This document shows positions 1-6,661 of a DNA stretch of 6,661 nt, one piece after another. A model generated the notes under the pieces. It was not told the DNA's origin. It searched no databases and saw nothing but the letters and a program-made list of their open reading frames with translations. Positions within the stretch are counted from its first letter, which is position 1. Every line of letters begins with the position of its first letter. This DNA comes from Desulfofustis sp. (lineage in GTDB: Bacteria > Desulfobacterota > Desulfobulbia > Desulfobulbales > Desulfocapsaceae), in NCBI GenBank assembly GCA_030145365.1, contig JAQYVS010000072.1:1-6661 (forward strand), given 5' to 3'. A program made the translations under genes and the position numbers.

Positions 1-2523
1 ACTGATAAGATCATCGTACGTGCCGGATTCAACGATCTTGCCTTCTTTCATAACTAAAATATGGTCATATTCAGAAATCATGTCAAGGCGGTGGACCACG
101 GCAATAACGGTTGTATTTCCCCGCAATTTCTTGGAAATGTAATTGTGTATCCGGGTTTGCGAGCTGTTATCCAGGCTGGCGGTTGCCTCATCAAGAATAA
201 GTACCGGGCTTTTCTTCAACAGAGCCCGGGCCAGTGCCAGTTTCTGCTTCTGGCCCCCTGATAGATTGTCTCCTTTGCTGCCGACATGGAAGTCAAGTCC
301 GATTTCCATGATTTCGTCTGCCAGGTCATACCGCTCAAATTCCTCCCAGGCAATCGCTCCAATCTGGTCCGTTATCAGATCCTGATCGATAACGGTTCCG
401 AATATAATGTTATCGCCAAGCGTGTGGGAGAAAAGGTACTGGCTGATGCAATACGGCGTAAACTGGGAGCTGGGGGTGGTCGTTAGCGTCTCCGGCTCGT
501 ATGAAATGATATCGGTTTGCAGGGTACCTTTTGTACAGCTTTCGATATCAATGTCGGCCACTTCGCTGAGAAAAATAGTCCGAGCTTTTAAAATGTCTTC
601 CTCTAACTCTTTGGCTATGGCGGTTATTTTGTGAAGACCAGGGGTGAACCTGAGGCCAAGCAACAACAGTCGATCCCGATCTTTCTTTCGCAGATTTTTC
701 AGGTTGTGGTCTCTCTGTATGGCCGCCGCAAGTCTTTCATAATCAGGAAGCTGATCCGGTTTCATCGGACTGCCCTGGAAGAGAAAATCATCGCTTGCAA
801 AATCACCAAGAAGCGAGATGGTTGCCAGGGCAATCTCATAACCCAGGTTTATCAAGGGTTCTTCAAGCCCGACTTTGCTGAGAAAGGTGCGAAACTCCTT
901 GTTAGTCAAAAGCTTCTTCGTCGTAGAGGCAATTCCGTAGCTGCCGAAAATGATGTTCACTGCAATAGGGCTGTAATGTAAAAACCGATTTACGTCATAA
1001 AATTCCACGGCCTGGGGAAATTTTTCCCGCAGTATTTGCTGCATGATTGTGCGCATCCGCATGAAGTTGGAGATCATCGGTGCAGCACGTCTGGGAGTTA
1101 TGGTGGAACGGAGTCCCCATCTGATTACGTCCCTGGCCAGTCCGACTTCTTTAATTATTTCTATAATTTCTTTTCGTTCGGGTACATCGTTTCTGATACC
1201 AGCAAGATAGAGCGCATTGCTTGAATAGAGCAGATTGTCCCTCACCGTTCCGGTGAAAATAAACGGGTGCTGGGCGACGCTGCTGATGTTGCCGACCATT
1301 TCCAGCTTTCCGAGTTCTTCCACATTCTTGCCGTCGAGCCGGATGGTTCCGGAACTCTGGTGATACAGCCTGCTGATAAGATTACTCAGGGTGCTCTTCC
1401 CGGACCCAGAAAACCCGACCAGGGCAAGATGCTGCCCGGCGGGCAGATGAAAAGATATATTCTCCAGGAGTTGAATGGTGTCGTTGACTTGATAGCCGAC
1501 ATTCTGCACATCTATTGTGCCCTTGCAAGCCGATGGTGCCATTGCTGGAGCCTCAAGCAGAAACTCCGGTTTGTGATTAAAGAGCTCCATGATCTGTTTG
1601 TAGCGTACCTGGGCATCCTGATACGATTGATAATAAAGGATCACTTCCTTCCAGGGATCGTACACTTTTTCATAGGCAGAGAGAAAAGCCACCAGGGCGC
1701 CAATGGTAAATTCACCGTTGATAGCCAGATAGCCGCCAACCAGAAACAGCAGGAAAGGCCCGATACTCTGAAATATATTATTGCTGAACTTGATGCCGAA
1801 TTTGAAGATGGAAAGTTTGACAGCCAGATTGTAGAGCCGATATATCAGGCGGTCCAGCTTTCTTTGTTCAAGCAGAAAGGAGCCGTTTGCCTGGACTTCA
1901 TGAATACCGGATGCCGATTCGTTGACCAGGTTCGCCATCTGTCTGGTTACTGCAACCCGTTGCTGGTTATAGCGGTTATGCCAGCGCTGCAGAAGGGGGA
2001 TAATTATTAACTCAAAAGGGTAGATGACCACACTGAGCAAACCGAGCAGGGGGTTCAGATAAATCATGAATCCCAGAAAAACCGCAAAGGTGAGCACCGA
2101 AGTGATTGGAATGGCCAGGGCACCACCGAGAAATGTGGCGATGGCGTTTAACTCGGAGGTCATTGCCGAGGTAATGGCGCCGACCTGGATTTTGTGAAAA
2201 AAGGTGAGTGGCAGCTGCAAAATATGCTGATACAGTTCGCGACGCATACCGATCAGAATTTTCTGCCCTATTACCGCCTGCAGAACATTGGCCCAATATT
2301 TCATCAGTCCGGCAATAATTACAGCACCAAGGTAAAGACCGCAGTACAGAAAGAGTTTGTCGATCATCCTCAGGTTGATGGCGATATTGATGATCCTGCG
2401 CTGCATTTCAAGTGGATAAACTCTAAAAAACAGACTGACTACGATGATCAGGAGCAGAACGATCTGCAGGCCTCGATATCGTTTTTTAACCCAGAAAAAA
2501 AGTGGTCGTTCGGTCAGTTGCAT
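1..2523 (-). CDS. ABC exporter half-transporter (membrane domain + ATPase) with a long insertion in the ATPase domain; 3' end beyond window
   Basis: Seen: an open frame of 841 codons from ATG 2523-2521 to base 1, without a stop. An N-terminal type I exporter membrane domain spans about residues 1-310, with hydrophobic segments near 19-34, 60-78, 133-155, 157-177, 252-268 and 271-285. The ATPase domain runs from about 335. It has a candidate A-loop Y344, Walker A GFSGSGKST (370-378), a first Q-loop Q418, about 277 extra residues, a second Q-loop-like Q695, signature LSGGQ (754-758), Walker B VLILDE (774-779, catalytic E779), D-loop SLD (783-785) and switch H811. Known of the family: such proteins dimerise in the inner membrane and export substrates from the cytoplasm using ATP. 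The missing C-terminus is probably short, since the frame has already reached the KIVESGTYDDLI segment typical of exporter ends. ATG 2523 is the only usable start ahead of the first membrane segment: an in-frame stop lies at 2541-2539 and the next ATG is codon 40. No Shine-Dalgarno sequence precedes it. The substrate is unknown. I recall proteobacterial ABC proteins with similarly enlarged ATPase domains, but no assigned function. Confidence 0.9.
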   Translation of the reverse strand, partial: MQLTERPLFFWVKKRYRGLQIVLLLIIVVSLFFRVYPLEMQRRIINIAINLRMIDKLFLYCGLYLGAVIIAGLMKYWANVLQAVIGQKILIGMRRELYQHILQLPLTFFHKIQVGAITSAMTSELNAIATFLGGALAIPITSVLTFAVFLGFMIYLNPLLGLLSVVIYPFELIIIPLLQRWHNRYNQQRVAVTRQMANLVNESASGIHEVQANGSFLLEQRKLDRLIYRLYNLAVKLSIFKFGIKFSNNIFQSIGPFLLFLVGGYLAINGEFTIGALVAFLSAYEKVYDPWKEVILYYQSYQDAQVRYKQIMELFNHKPEFLLEAPAMAPSACKGTIDVQNVGYQVNDTIQLLENISFHLPAGQHLALVGFSGSGKSTLSNLISRLYHQSSGTIRLDGKNVEELGKLEMVGNISSVAQHPFIFTGTVRDNLLYSSNALYLAGIRNDVPERKEIIEIIKEVGLARDVIRWGLRSTITPRRAAPMISNFMRMRTIMQQILREKFPQAVEFYDVNRFLHYSPIAVNIIFGSYGIASTTKKLLTNKEFRTFLSKVGLEEPLINLGYEIALATISLLGDFASDDFLFQGSPMKPDQLPDYERLAAAIQRDHNLKNLRKKDRDRLLLLGLRFTPGLHKITAIAKELEEDILKARTIFLSEVADIDIESCTKGTLQTDIISYEPETLTTTPSSQFTPYCISQYLFSHTLGDNIIFGTVIDQDLITDQIGAIAWEEFERYDLADEIMEIGLDFHVGSKGDNLSGGQKQKLALARALLKKSPVLILDEATASLDNSSQTRIHNYISKKLRGNTTVIAVVHRLDMISEYDHILVMKEGKIVESGTYDDLIS
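448..1218 (-). other. Insertion domain inside the ABC ATPase domain
   Basis: This is residues 436-692 of the ABC protein, between the first Q-loop block and a second Q-loop-like block. It is largely charged and amphipathic, with no convincing membrane segment. Its first 40 or so residues (IIEIIKEVGLARDVIRWGL, 453-471) resemble the helical subdomain that normally follows the Q-loop, but no LSGGQ signature follows them. A middle part (about 480-665) matches no domain I can name. It contains EFYDVNRF (507-514), a further NIIFG motif (523-527) and a basic stretch LRKKDRDRLLLL (611-622). In typical exporters the Q-loop glutamine lies about 57-60 residues before LSGGQ; here Q418 lies 336 before it, while Q695 lies 59 before it. 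The position in the helical subdomain, which faces the membrane-domain coupling helices, makes a regulatory or partner-binding role plausible, but that is inference. Confidence 0.75.
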
Positions 2524-2599
2524 GTGAGAAGAATCAAATCAGAGGAAACGTTGGAGACACTGGTCATCTGCCAAATGATAATCAGTCGGAACGGATCTG
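2524..2599 (-). other. 76-nt gap between the OPT-like gene and the ABC gene, with weak hairpin and tiny ORF
   Basis: This is the only intergenic gap of note in the window. It contains an imperfect inverted repeat at 2551-2574: TTGG pairs with CCAA, then a one-base bulge, then AGAT pairs with GTCT around a 7-nt loop. No T-run follows on the minus strand, so it is not a standard intrinsic terminator. A 17-codon ORF with ATG at 2567-2565 ends at TGA 2516-2514 and so spans the ABC start codon in another frame. The bases just before the ABC ATG are pyrimidine-rich and lack a Shine-Dalgarno motif. No convincing sigma-70 or sigma-54 promoter was found. Translation by coupling through the tiny ORF is possible but unproven. 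Confidence 0.3.
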
Positions 2600-4558
2600 T
2601 CAGTAGGCCATATAATTGAGCGATTTCATGATCAGGGCAAATCCCATGGCGAACATGCCGGTCAAACCCATTCCGCATGAAAATCCAGCCAGAAGCACAG
2701 GAGCGTATTGCCGCCACATGGGCCCGTATTTTTTCAGGAAAAAATAGCGGCCCAACAGAGCCCCGGCCACTTCGAGAATAAGGCCGTGGGGGGTCGACTG
2801 TCCCAACCCCCTGACTACGCCATAGATCAGCAGTACCGGCAAACCGAAGAGACTGAGAACAAAATAGGCAAGCAGCCCGAAGCCGAGCCCCGAAAATACG
2901 GTGGTGCTGTTTAATGCCTGGTAGAAGGCGGAATTTCCTTCCAGGGTGGAGGTCTGCATCAGCAAGGTGTTAAGTGCCTGCAAGTGCCAGAGTTCCTGTG
3001 CATATGGATAGCTTGCCGAAGGTATCGGCGCCAGACGCCAGATGAATTGTGAGAAGAACAGCGAGGCAATCATCACCACCGGAAAGACGACAATTTCGGC
3101 TTTGATGATTCCGCGAATCGAGGTCCCGGTCAGTTCAATCTGCCGGAACTGGACGGTTGCTTCGCCATAGTTGTGAATTGGGATCGGTGCGTACCAGATT
3201 TCAATTCCCTGATAGCCGAAAAAACGGGCCCCGGCGATGAAGCTTGCTTCTCTCACCAGCGGCAGGCTGACAAACTGGCCGGCAATACCCTCCATCCGGG
3301 CGGTTATATAGGAGATAATCGGCGTATAGATAAACCCGTAGGCAAGAAAAAATACCCAGGGAAATGACGGAACCAGCCAGACACAGAGGCCGACATAAGC
3401 CAGAGTTGAAAAAACGTAAATGGCAATGGATATCCAGAAATTAAAATCCCCCCTGCCTTTTGGCGGTTCAAACAGATCTTTTAATGTGCCTCGATCTCCC
3501 GAGGAACTGCGGAACGACCTGACAACCGACCAGATGCCGATGACTCCGATGGCCAGTCCAAGACCAATTCCGAAACTCATATAGAAATCAAAATTATTGG
3601 CAAACACCGTCTCCACAGTGGCCATACCCGGATGCCAGCGGTGGAGAATGCCCTGAGCGTAGAGGATCGGGTTAAGTATTATGGTGATGATCAGCCCGAT
3701 CAAACCGCCGATTACTGCCCAGAACGGTAACACCATTCCGATAAATACCAGGCCGAGATCGAGTTGCAGACCGGTGGCCACCGCAGGCAGCACTTCTTCC
3801 GTGTGGCTGGTCAGTTCAATCCAGGGAATCGGGATCAGCCGAATCGACTCGGTAAAGATCAAGCCCGAAGCCACCGGCAGCAGGACATATACGGCTCCGA
3901 ATACCAGGCCGATGACCGCTCCTATGGCGAATACCCGCCACTTCCAGCCCGATTTTTTATCTTCGGTCGATTCCGCCAATGCCATGGTTCCCAAGGCTGC
4001 AACCGGGGCCATGGGAAACGGCAGTTTCTCGACATCAGAGGTGATTCGGTAGAGCGCATAACCGAGACCGAAATGGTCAATGCGCTGAATAATCTGGGAG
4101 CCGATTAACAGCAGGATCGGAATCATCCAGTCCCGATGCAGAAAAGTACGCTCGATCATCGATATCGACTCGGGACCCGGGGCAACCCAGGATGGGATAT
4201 ATTCAGTCAGGCCGAGCATCTGGGCGGCATCCGATTGTACCAGATATTGATTCCAGAGCAGGCCGGAAAACGGTGAAGCCAGTGCGGCACCGGCCATGTA
4301 GTAGAGGAGAAAGATTTCCTGCTGCTTTAATTCAGAGTGGGCGCGTTTGGCGATTTCAGCAAACAAGATAATGGTTACCCAACGGGCCGCAGGACCAATT
4401 CCCTGGCCGATCACCAACTGCAGATACATGGATCCGGGCATCATCAGAAAGCCGATGAAGATGGCTCCGATAATGGTCTTCCAGTCGAATCCTTCTTCAA
4501 AATGATCCGGAGGAGGAAGCAGATCCCGATATTCTTTTAGTTCTTTGTCATCATACAT
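2600..4558 (-). CDS. Large polytopic membrane protein, OPT (oligopeptide transporter) superfamily-like
   Basis: Seen: 652 residues, very hydrophobic, with roughly 14 candidate membrane segments (for example about 28-46, 80-97, 144-158, 206-233, 268-300, 325-347, 373-395, 398-416, 480-503, 555-582, 618-645). A charged N-terminal tail of about 25 residues precedes the first one. Notable soluble or re-entrant stretches are RMEGIAGQFVSLPLVREA (421-438) and YAPIPIHNYGEATVQFRQIE (456-475). The C-terminus has KKYGPMWRQYAP (609-620) followed by a glycine-rich membrane segment. OPT members are secondary transporters of oligopeptides or metal chelates; the size and architecture here agree, but the assignment rests on overall pattern and substrate cannot be inferred. 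Start choice: ATG 4558-4556 lies 4 nt after the upstream stop, with a weak GGA 8 nt before it. A TTG at 4609 would add 17 residues encoded over the end of the upstream gene and is less likely. It probably shares an mRNA with both neighbours. Confidence 0.85.
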   Translation of the reverse strand: MYDDKELKEYRDLLPPPDHFEEGFDWKTIIGAIFIGFLMMPGSMYLQLVIGQGIGPAARWVTIILFAEIAKRAHSELKQQEIFLLYYMAGAALASPFSGLLWNQYLVQSDAAQMLGLTEYIPSWVAPGPESISMIERTFLHRDWMIPILLLIGSQIIQRIDHFGLGYALYRITSDVEKLPFPMAPVAALGTMALAESTEDKKSGWKWRVFAIGAVIGLVFGAVYVLLPVASGLIFTESIRLIPIPWIELTSHTEEVLPAVATGLQLDLGLVFIGMVLPFWAVIGGLIGLIITIILNPILYAQGILHRWHPGMATVETVFANNFDFYMSFGIGLGLAIGVIGIWSVVRSFRSSSGDRGTLKDLFEPPKGRGDFNFWISIAIYVFSTLAYVGLCVWLVPSFPWVFFLAYGFIYTPIISYITARMEGIAGQFVSLPLVREASFIAGARFFGYQGIEIWYAPIPIHNYGEATVQFRQIELTGTSIRGIIKAEIVVFPVVMIASLFFSQFIWRLAPIPSASYPYAQELWHLQALNTLLMQTSTLEGNSAFYQALNSTTVFSGLGFGLLAYFVLSLFGLPVLLIYGVVRGLGQSTPHGLILEVAGALLGRYFFLKKYGPMWRQYAPVLLAGFSCGMGLTGMFAMGFALIMKSLNYMAY

Positions 4559-4562
4559 GGCG

Positions 4563-6566
4563 CTAATCCGGCAATACCATATAACTTGAGAAACTGAACT
4601 GTCCGACAATCGCCCAGATGCCTCCCATCAGCAAATCTCCAATTACCAGGCCGATGAAGAAAAACTGCATCTTTCTAAACAAGGTGACGCCACCATATTT
4701 CATACAGAGCGCGTTGCACAGCCAGCCGATGAAAAAGCTCACCCATAAAATGCGCATGGCCGAGGAATATGCCGTGAGATAGCCGATTGGATGAATCGGC
4801 CACCAGTAAAAGCGCTGGTAACAGAACACCAGAACCAGCATGACGAATGCGCCAATTCCGGCGAAAGTATAAACTGAATCTCCGGTTGCCACAGGATTGA
4901 CAATGAGTCGGAAAGCGTTTTCATACACATTAAGTGTCGTGCTGGTTGCCCATTCCAGTTCGAGTTCTCTGATTCCGTAGCGATAACAGAGTGCCATCAT
5001 GGCCAGAACCGATGCGGTTACCGACAGTGCCAGCGTGAGCAATAAACCGGTGAACAGCAGTGTGGTTGGACGTTTGCTGGAATGAATCTTTTTGCTGTGC
5101 AGAAGTGACGGCATCAGTGATTCGCGCATATCGACAAACAGCACCTTCTGGCTGATGACCCCAATCAGACCGCTGGCCCCGGCAAACATCTTGGTTCCGA
5201 ATATGGCAATCAAACCGTCTATTGGGGCAGCAGTAAGGGTAAAGTAGGCGATGCCGCCCTGACAGATTACTCTGGCGGCCACCAGGGAGATCATAAAAAA
5301 AGAGCTGATCAACAGGAATGCGGCTGCAGGTTCCATACCTTGCCAGAAAAACCAGAGGGTCAAAAGCAAAAAGCCTACAATTACTCCCCAGAAGGACAGC
5401 CGTACATCGAACCATTCGATCTGCTTGAGATCTATGGGACGGAGAAAAGCAGATTGTTTGGCGACCTCCAGCAGATGGTGTCTCGCCAGCCAGACCAGGA
5501 AGAAAAAGAAAATCCCATAGGCACCGATCATCTGCATCTCTTCAGGCCGGTTCAGGGTTGGGCCGAAGGTTATACCGAGTTCAGAAGCGGGGACCGAGTA
5601 TCCGGACATATCAAGAATGCCGTAAAACAGTCCCCCAGCCAGGAAAAAAAACCAGAAAGAGAATGATATTTGTCGTGATGTCAAGAATGCAAAACCGATA
5701 AATGCTGGATAAATATATATTTTCAACTTATAAAAGCCTGACAACAAGCCCTCTTTTGGAAAATACTTACCGGCAAGAACCAATGTTTGAAGCGTCGGGA
5801 CTGATGGAAAATAAAGGTTCAAACCGTTGAGCAGGTGCAGGCAGATGGGTATCATCAGGCCGACCAGCAAAAAACGGTTTTTTAGCAGCAGCCCGCCATC
5901 GGGCCGATCAACGCTGTAGCTGACAAATTGGGTTACTTTCAGCAGAGGAAAGTTGAGCTTCTCGTTGACGATCCACTGTCTGGCAAACAGGTTTATTATG
6001 CATATCATCACCAGATAACTCAGCAGGATAAAGAGGCCCCAGCGGAACAGCACCGTCAGCCAGGCATCCCAGGGGATCTGCATGAGGATTTCGAACCAGT
6101 TCAAGCTTCGTCCGGATGGTAAGCCGTTGTACAACAGTTTGATGGCTTCCATATCACTGGGCATGAGCGCCTTTGGAAGCAGCGGCTCAAATGTTTCCCG
6201 CCACTGATTGCCCATGGTTGCAAAATGAACCGGGGCGGTCAGGTTGATTAAAAATGTACGGGCCAGGCCTGTATAGGCAATTCCTGAGCCGATCACCATC
6301 TGAATCCAGATTACCAGCAGTTCAGAGCCGCTCAACAGGTTTCTCGTTTTGAAAATCTGACGAATGAGGATAACAAGAATTGCCAGAACCAGAAAAAGGA
6401 AAAACGGTGCCAGAGGGAAATGTCCGCCCCCCAGAGGGGTTGCCCGGTGGTAGATATTGTTTATAGGAGTGACCAGACAGATGGAAACGGCAAAAACCAA
6501 TCCTATGAGAATGGCCCGCAGCCTTATCTGCGAGGTGAGGTTTGCTGTGTTGATGTTCTGGCTCAT
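4563..6566 (-). CDS. Large polytopic membrane protein, DUF6785/DUF6784 type (OPT-related)
   Basis: Seen: 667 residues with about 14-15 candidate membrane segments and no cleavable signal peptide. The N-terminal part matches my memory of DUF6785: RLRAILIGL (15-23), GSELLVIWIQMVIGSGIA (80-97), a long loop with LPKALMPSD (130-138), QIPWDAWL (163-170) and FARQWIVNEKLNFPL (194-208). The C-terminal part matches DUF6784: YWWPIHPIGYLTAY (587-600), then KYGG (623-626), RKMQFFFIGLVIGD (631-644) and MGGIW (647-651). These families are integral membrane proteins of unknown function, to my knowledge. The likely location is the inner membrane, and transport is inferred only from resemblance to OPT proteins. 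The ATG lies in an ATGA overlap with the preceding gene's stop and has no strong Shine-Dalgarno, which fits translational coupling. The TAG at 4565-4563 is followed after 4 nt by the next gene's ATG. No frameshift or missing segment is apparent. Confidence 0.85.
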   Translation of the reverse strand: MSQNINTANLTSQIRLRAILIGLVFAVSICLVTPINNIYHRATPLGGGHFPLAPFFLFLVLAILVILIRQIFKTRNLLSGSELLVIWIQMVIGSGIAYTGLARTFLINLTAPVHFATMGNQWRETFEPLLPKALMPSDMEAIKLLYNGLPSGRSLNWFEILMQIPWDAWLTVLFRWGLFILLSYLVMICIINLFARQWIVNEKLNFPLLKVTQFVSYSVDRPDGGLLLKNRFLLVGLMIPICLHLLNGLNLYFPSVPTLQTLVLAGKYFPKEGLLSGFYKLKIYIYPAFIGFAFLTSRQISFSFWFFFLAGGLFYGILDMSGYSVPASELGITFGPTLNRPEEMQMIGAYGIFFFFLVWLARHHLLEVAKQSAFLRPIDLKQIEWFDVRLSFWGVIVGFLLLTLWFFWQGMEPAAAFLLISSFFMISLVAARVICQGGIAYFTLTAAPIDGLIAIFGTKMFAGASGLIGVISQKVLFVDMRESLMPSLLHSKKIHSSKRPTTLLFTGLLLTLALSVTASVLAMMALCYRYGIRELELEWATSTTLNVYENAFRLIVNPVATGDSVYTFAGIGAFVMLVLVFCYQRFYWWPIHPIGYLTAYSSAMRILWVSFFIGWLCNALCMKYGGVTLFRKMQFFFIGLVIGDLLMGGIWAIVGQFSFSSYMVLPD
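6563..6566 (-). promoter_or_regulatory. ATGA stop-start overlap (translational coupling site)
   Basis: On the minus strand the four bases ATGA contain the ATG of the 667-residue membrane protein and the TGA of the preceding partial frame. The sequence before the ATG lacks a good Shine-Dalgarno at normal spacing (the nearest AGG is about 13 nt away). Initiation therefore probably depends on ribosomes finishing the upstream gene. This is inferred from the sequence arrangement only. Confidence 0.5.
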
Positions 6567-6661
6567 GAATCTAATGAGGCCTGTGGCCCGATTTCCGAGA
6601 TTTCTCTGAAGTCTGTACTTAACTGCTCATGGACCGGCGCATCCATTGAGCGCCAGATCAA
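6563..6661 (-). CDS. 3' end of an unrecognised upstream gene (partial)
   Basis: Seen: the frame ending at TGA 6565-6563 is open from the window edge and gives 32 residues, beginning LIWRSMDAPVHEQLS and ending GPQASLDS. The tail is hydrophilic and acidic, with no membrane segment, and is too short to assign to a family. Its stop overlaps the start of the DUF6785-type gene by the ATGA arrangement common in bacterial operons. That overlap is the main argument that this is a real gene end and that it belongs to the same transcript. A chance open frame of 32 codons cannot be excluded. Confidence 0.55.
   Translation of the reverse strand: MIWRSMDAPVHEQLSTDFREISEIGPQASLDS

Noticed and set aside
1267..2010. 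A 247-codon open frame on the plus strand
   Set aside because: It lies wholly antisense to the ABC exporter, whose minus-strand frame carries clear family motifs through the same bases. Its translation shows no recognisable domain.
1..2523. The ABC gene as a frameshifted or broken pseudogene, because of its odd ATPase domain length
   Set aside because: Codon-by-codon reading gives one uninterrupted frame of 841 codons with Walker A, signature, Walker B, D-loop and switch histidine all intact and in order. The gene simply runs off the window edge.
2551..2574. Inverted repeat as a transcription terminator after the OPT-like gene
   Set aside because: The stem is short, bulged and AT/GC mixed, and no T-run follows on the minus strand.
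2524..2599. Promoter for the ABC gene (TTGGCA or TGGCA box in the gap)
   Set aside because: No matching -10 element lies at suitable spacing for sigma-70, and the GC/TTGC half of a sigma-54 site is absent.
2514..2717. A 67-codon minus-strand frame spanning the OPT-like gene's end
   Set aside because: Most of it is an out-of-frame reading of the OPT-like C-terminus. Only its last 17 codons lie mainly in the gap and are noted as a possible coupling ORF.
4559..4609. A TTG start at 4609 for the OPT-like gene, adding 17 residues
   Set aside because: It would overlap the upstream coding region by 47 bases with a less common start codon. The ATG at 4558 sits 4 nt after the upstream stop and directly precedes a charged N-terminus.
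4930..5415. A 161-codon minus-strand open frame inside the DUF6785-type gene
   Set aside because: It is an alternative frame of the 667-residue membrane protein. Its translation is rich in Arg, Cys and Ser without domain features, while the main frame keeps family motifs across the same bases.

Overview
The window holds four protein-coding genes, or parts of them, all on the minus strand and packed as one apparent operon. No RNA gene, insertion sequence, CRISPR array, tandem DNA repeat or convincing terminator was seen. GC content looks close to 50% by eye. The proteins suggest a Gram-negative bacterium; a proteobacterial or Desulfobacterota-like host is my best guess, held weakly because there is no marker gene.

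Layout in transcription order (right to left): (1) the last 32 codons of an unrecognised gene (6661-6563). Its TGA overlaps the next ATG as ATGA. (2) A 667-residue polytopic membrane protein (6566-4563), which I assign to the DUF6785/DUF6784 type, a relative of the OPT (oligopeptide transporter) superfamily. (3) After a 4-nt gap, a 652-residue polytopic membrane protein (4558-2600) that also looks OPT-like and shares N- and C-terminal landmarks with its neighbour. (4) After a 76-nt gap, an ABC exporter half-transporter (membrane domain plus ATPase) from 2523 that is still open at base 1, with 841 codons visible and probably only a short C-terminal tail missing.

The main novelty is in the ABC protein. 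Its ATPase domain is split by about 277 extra residues between the Q-loop region and the LSGGQ signature. The extra segment is bounded by two Q-loop-like blocks (Q418 and Q695). Each block keeps the usual spacing to the motif on its side: Walker A to the first, signature to the second. A third related 'NIIFG' block lies inside the insertion. All catalytic motifs are present in one uninterrupted frame, so this looks like a working enzyme with an added domain and not a pseudogene.

How the genes might work together is inference. Tight packing and overlap suggest co-expression of two large, diverged OPT-like membrane proteins with an unusual ABC exporter, which would make an inner-membrane transport module. 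The substrate cannot be read from the sequence.
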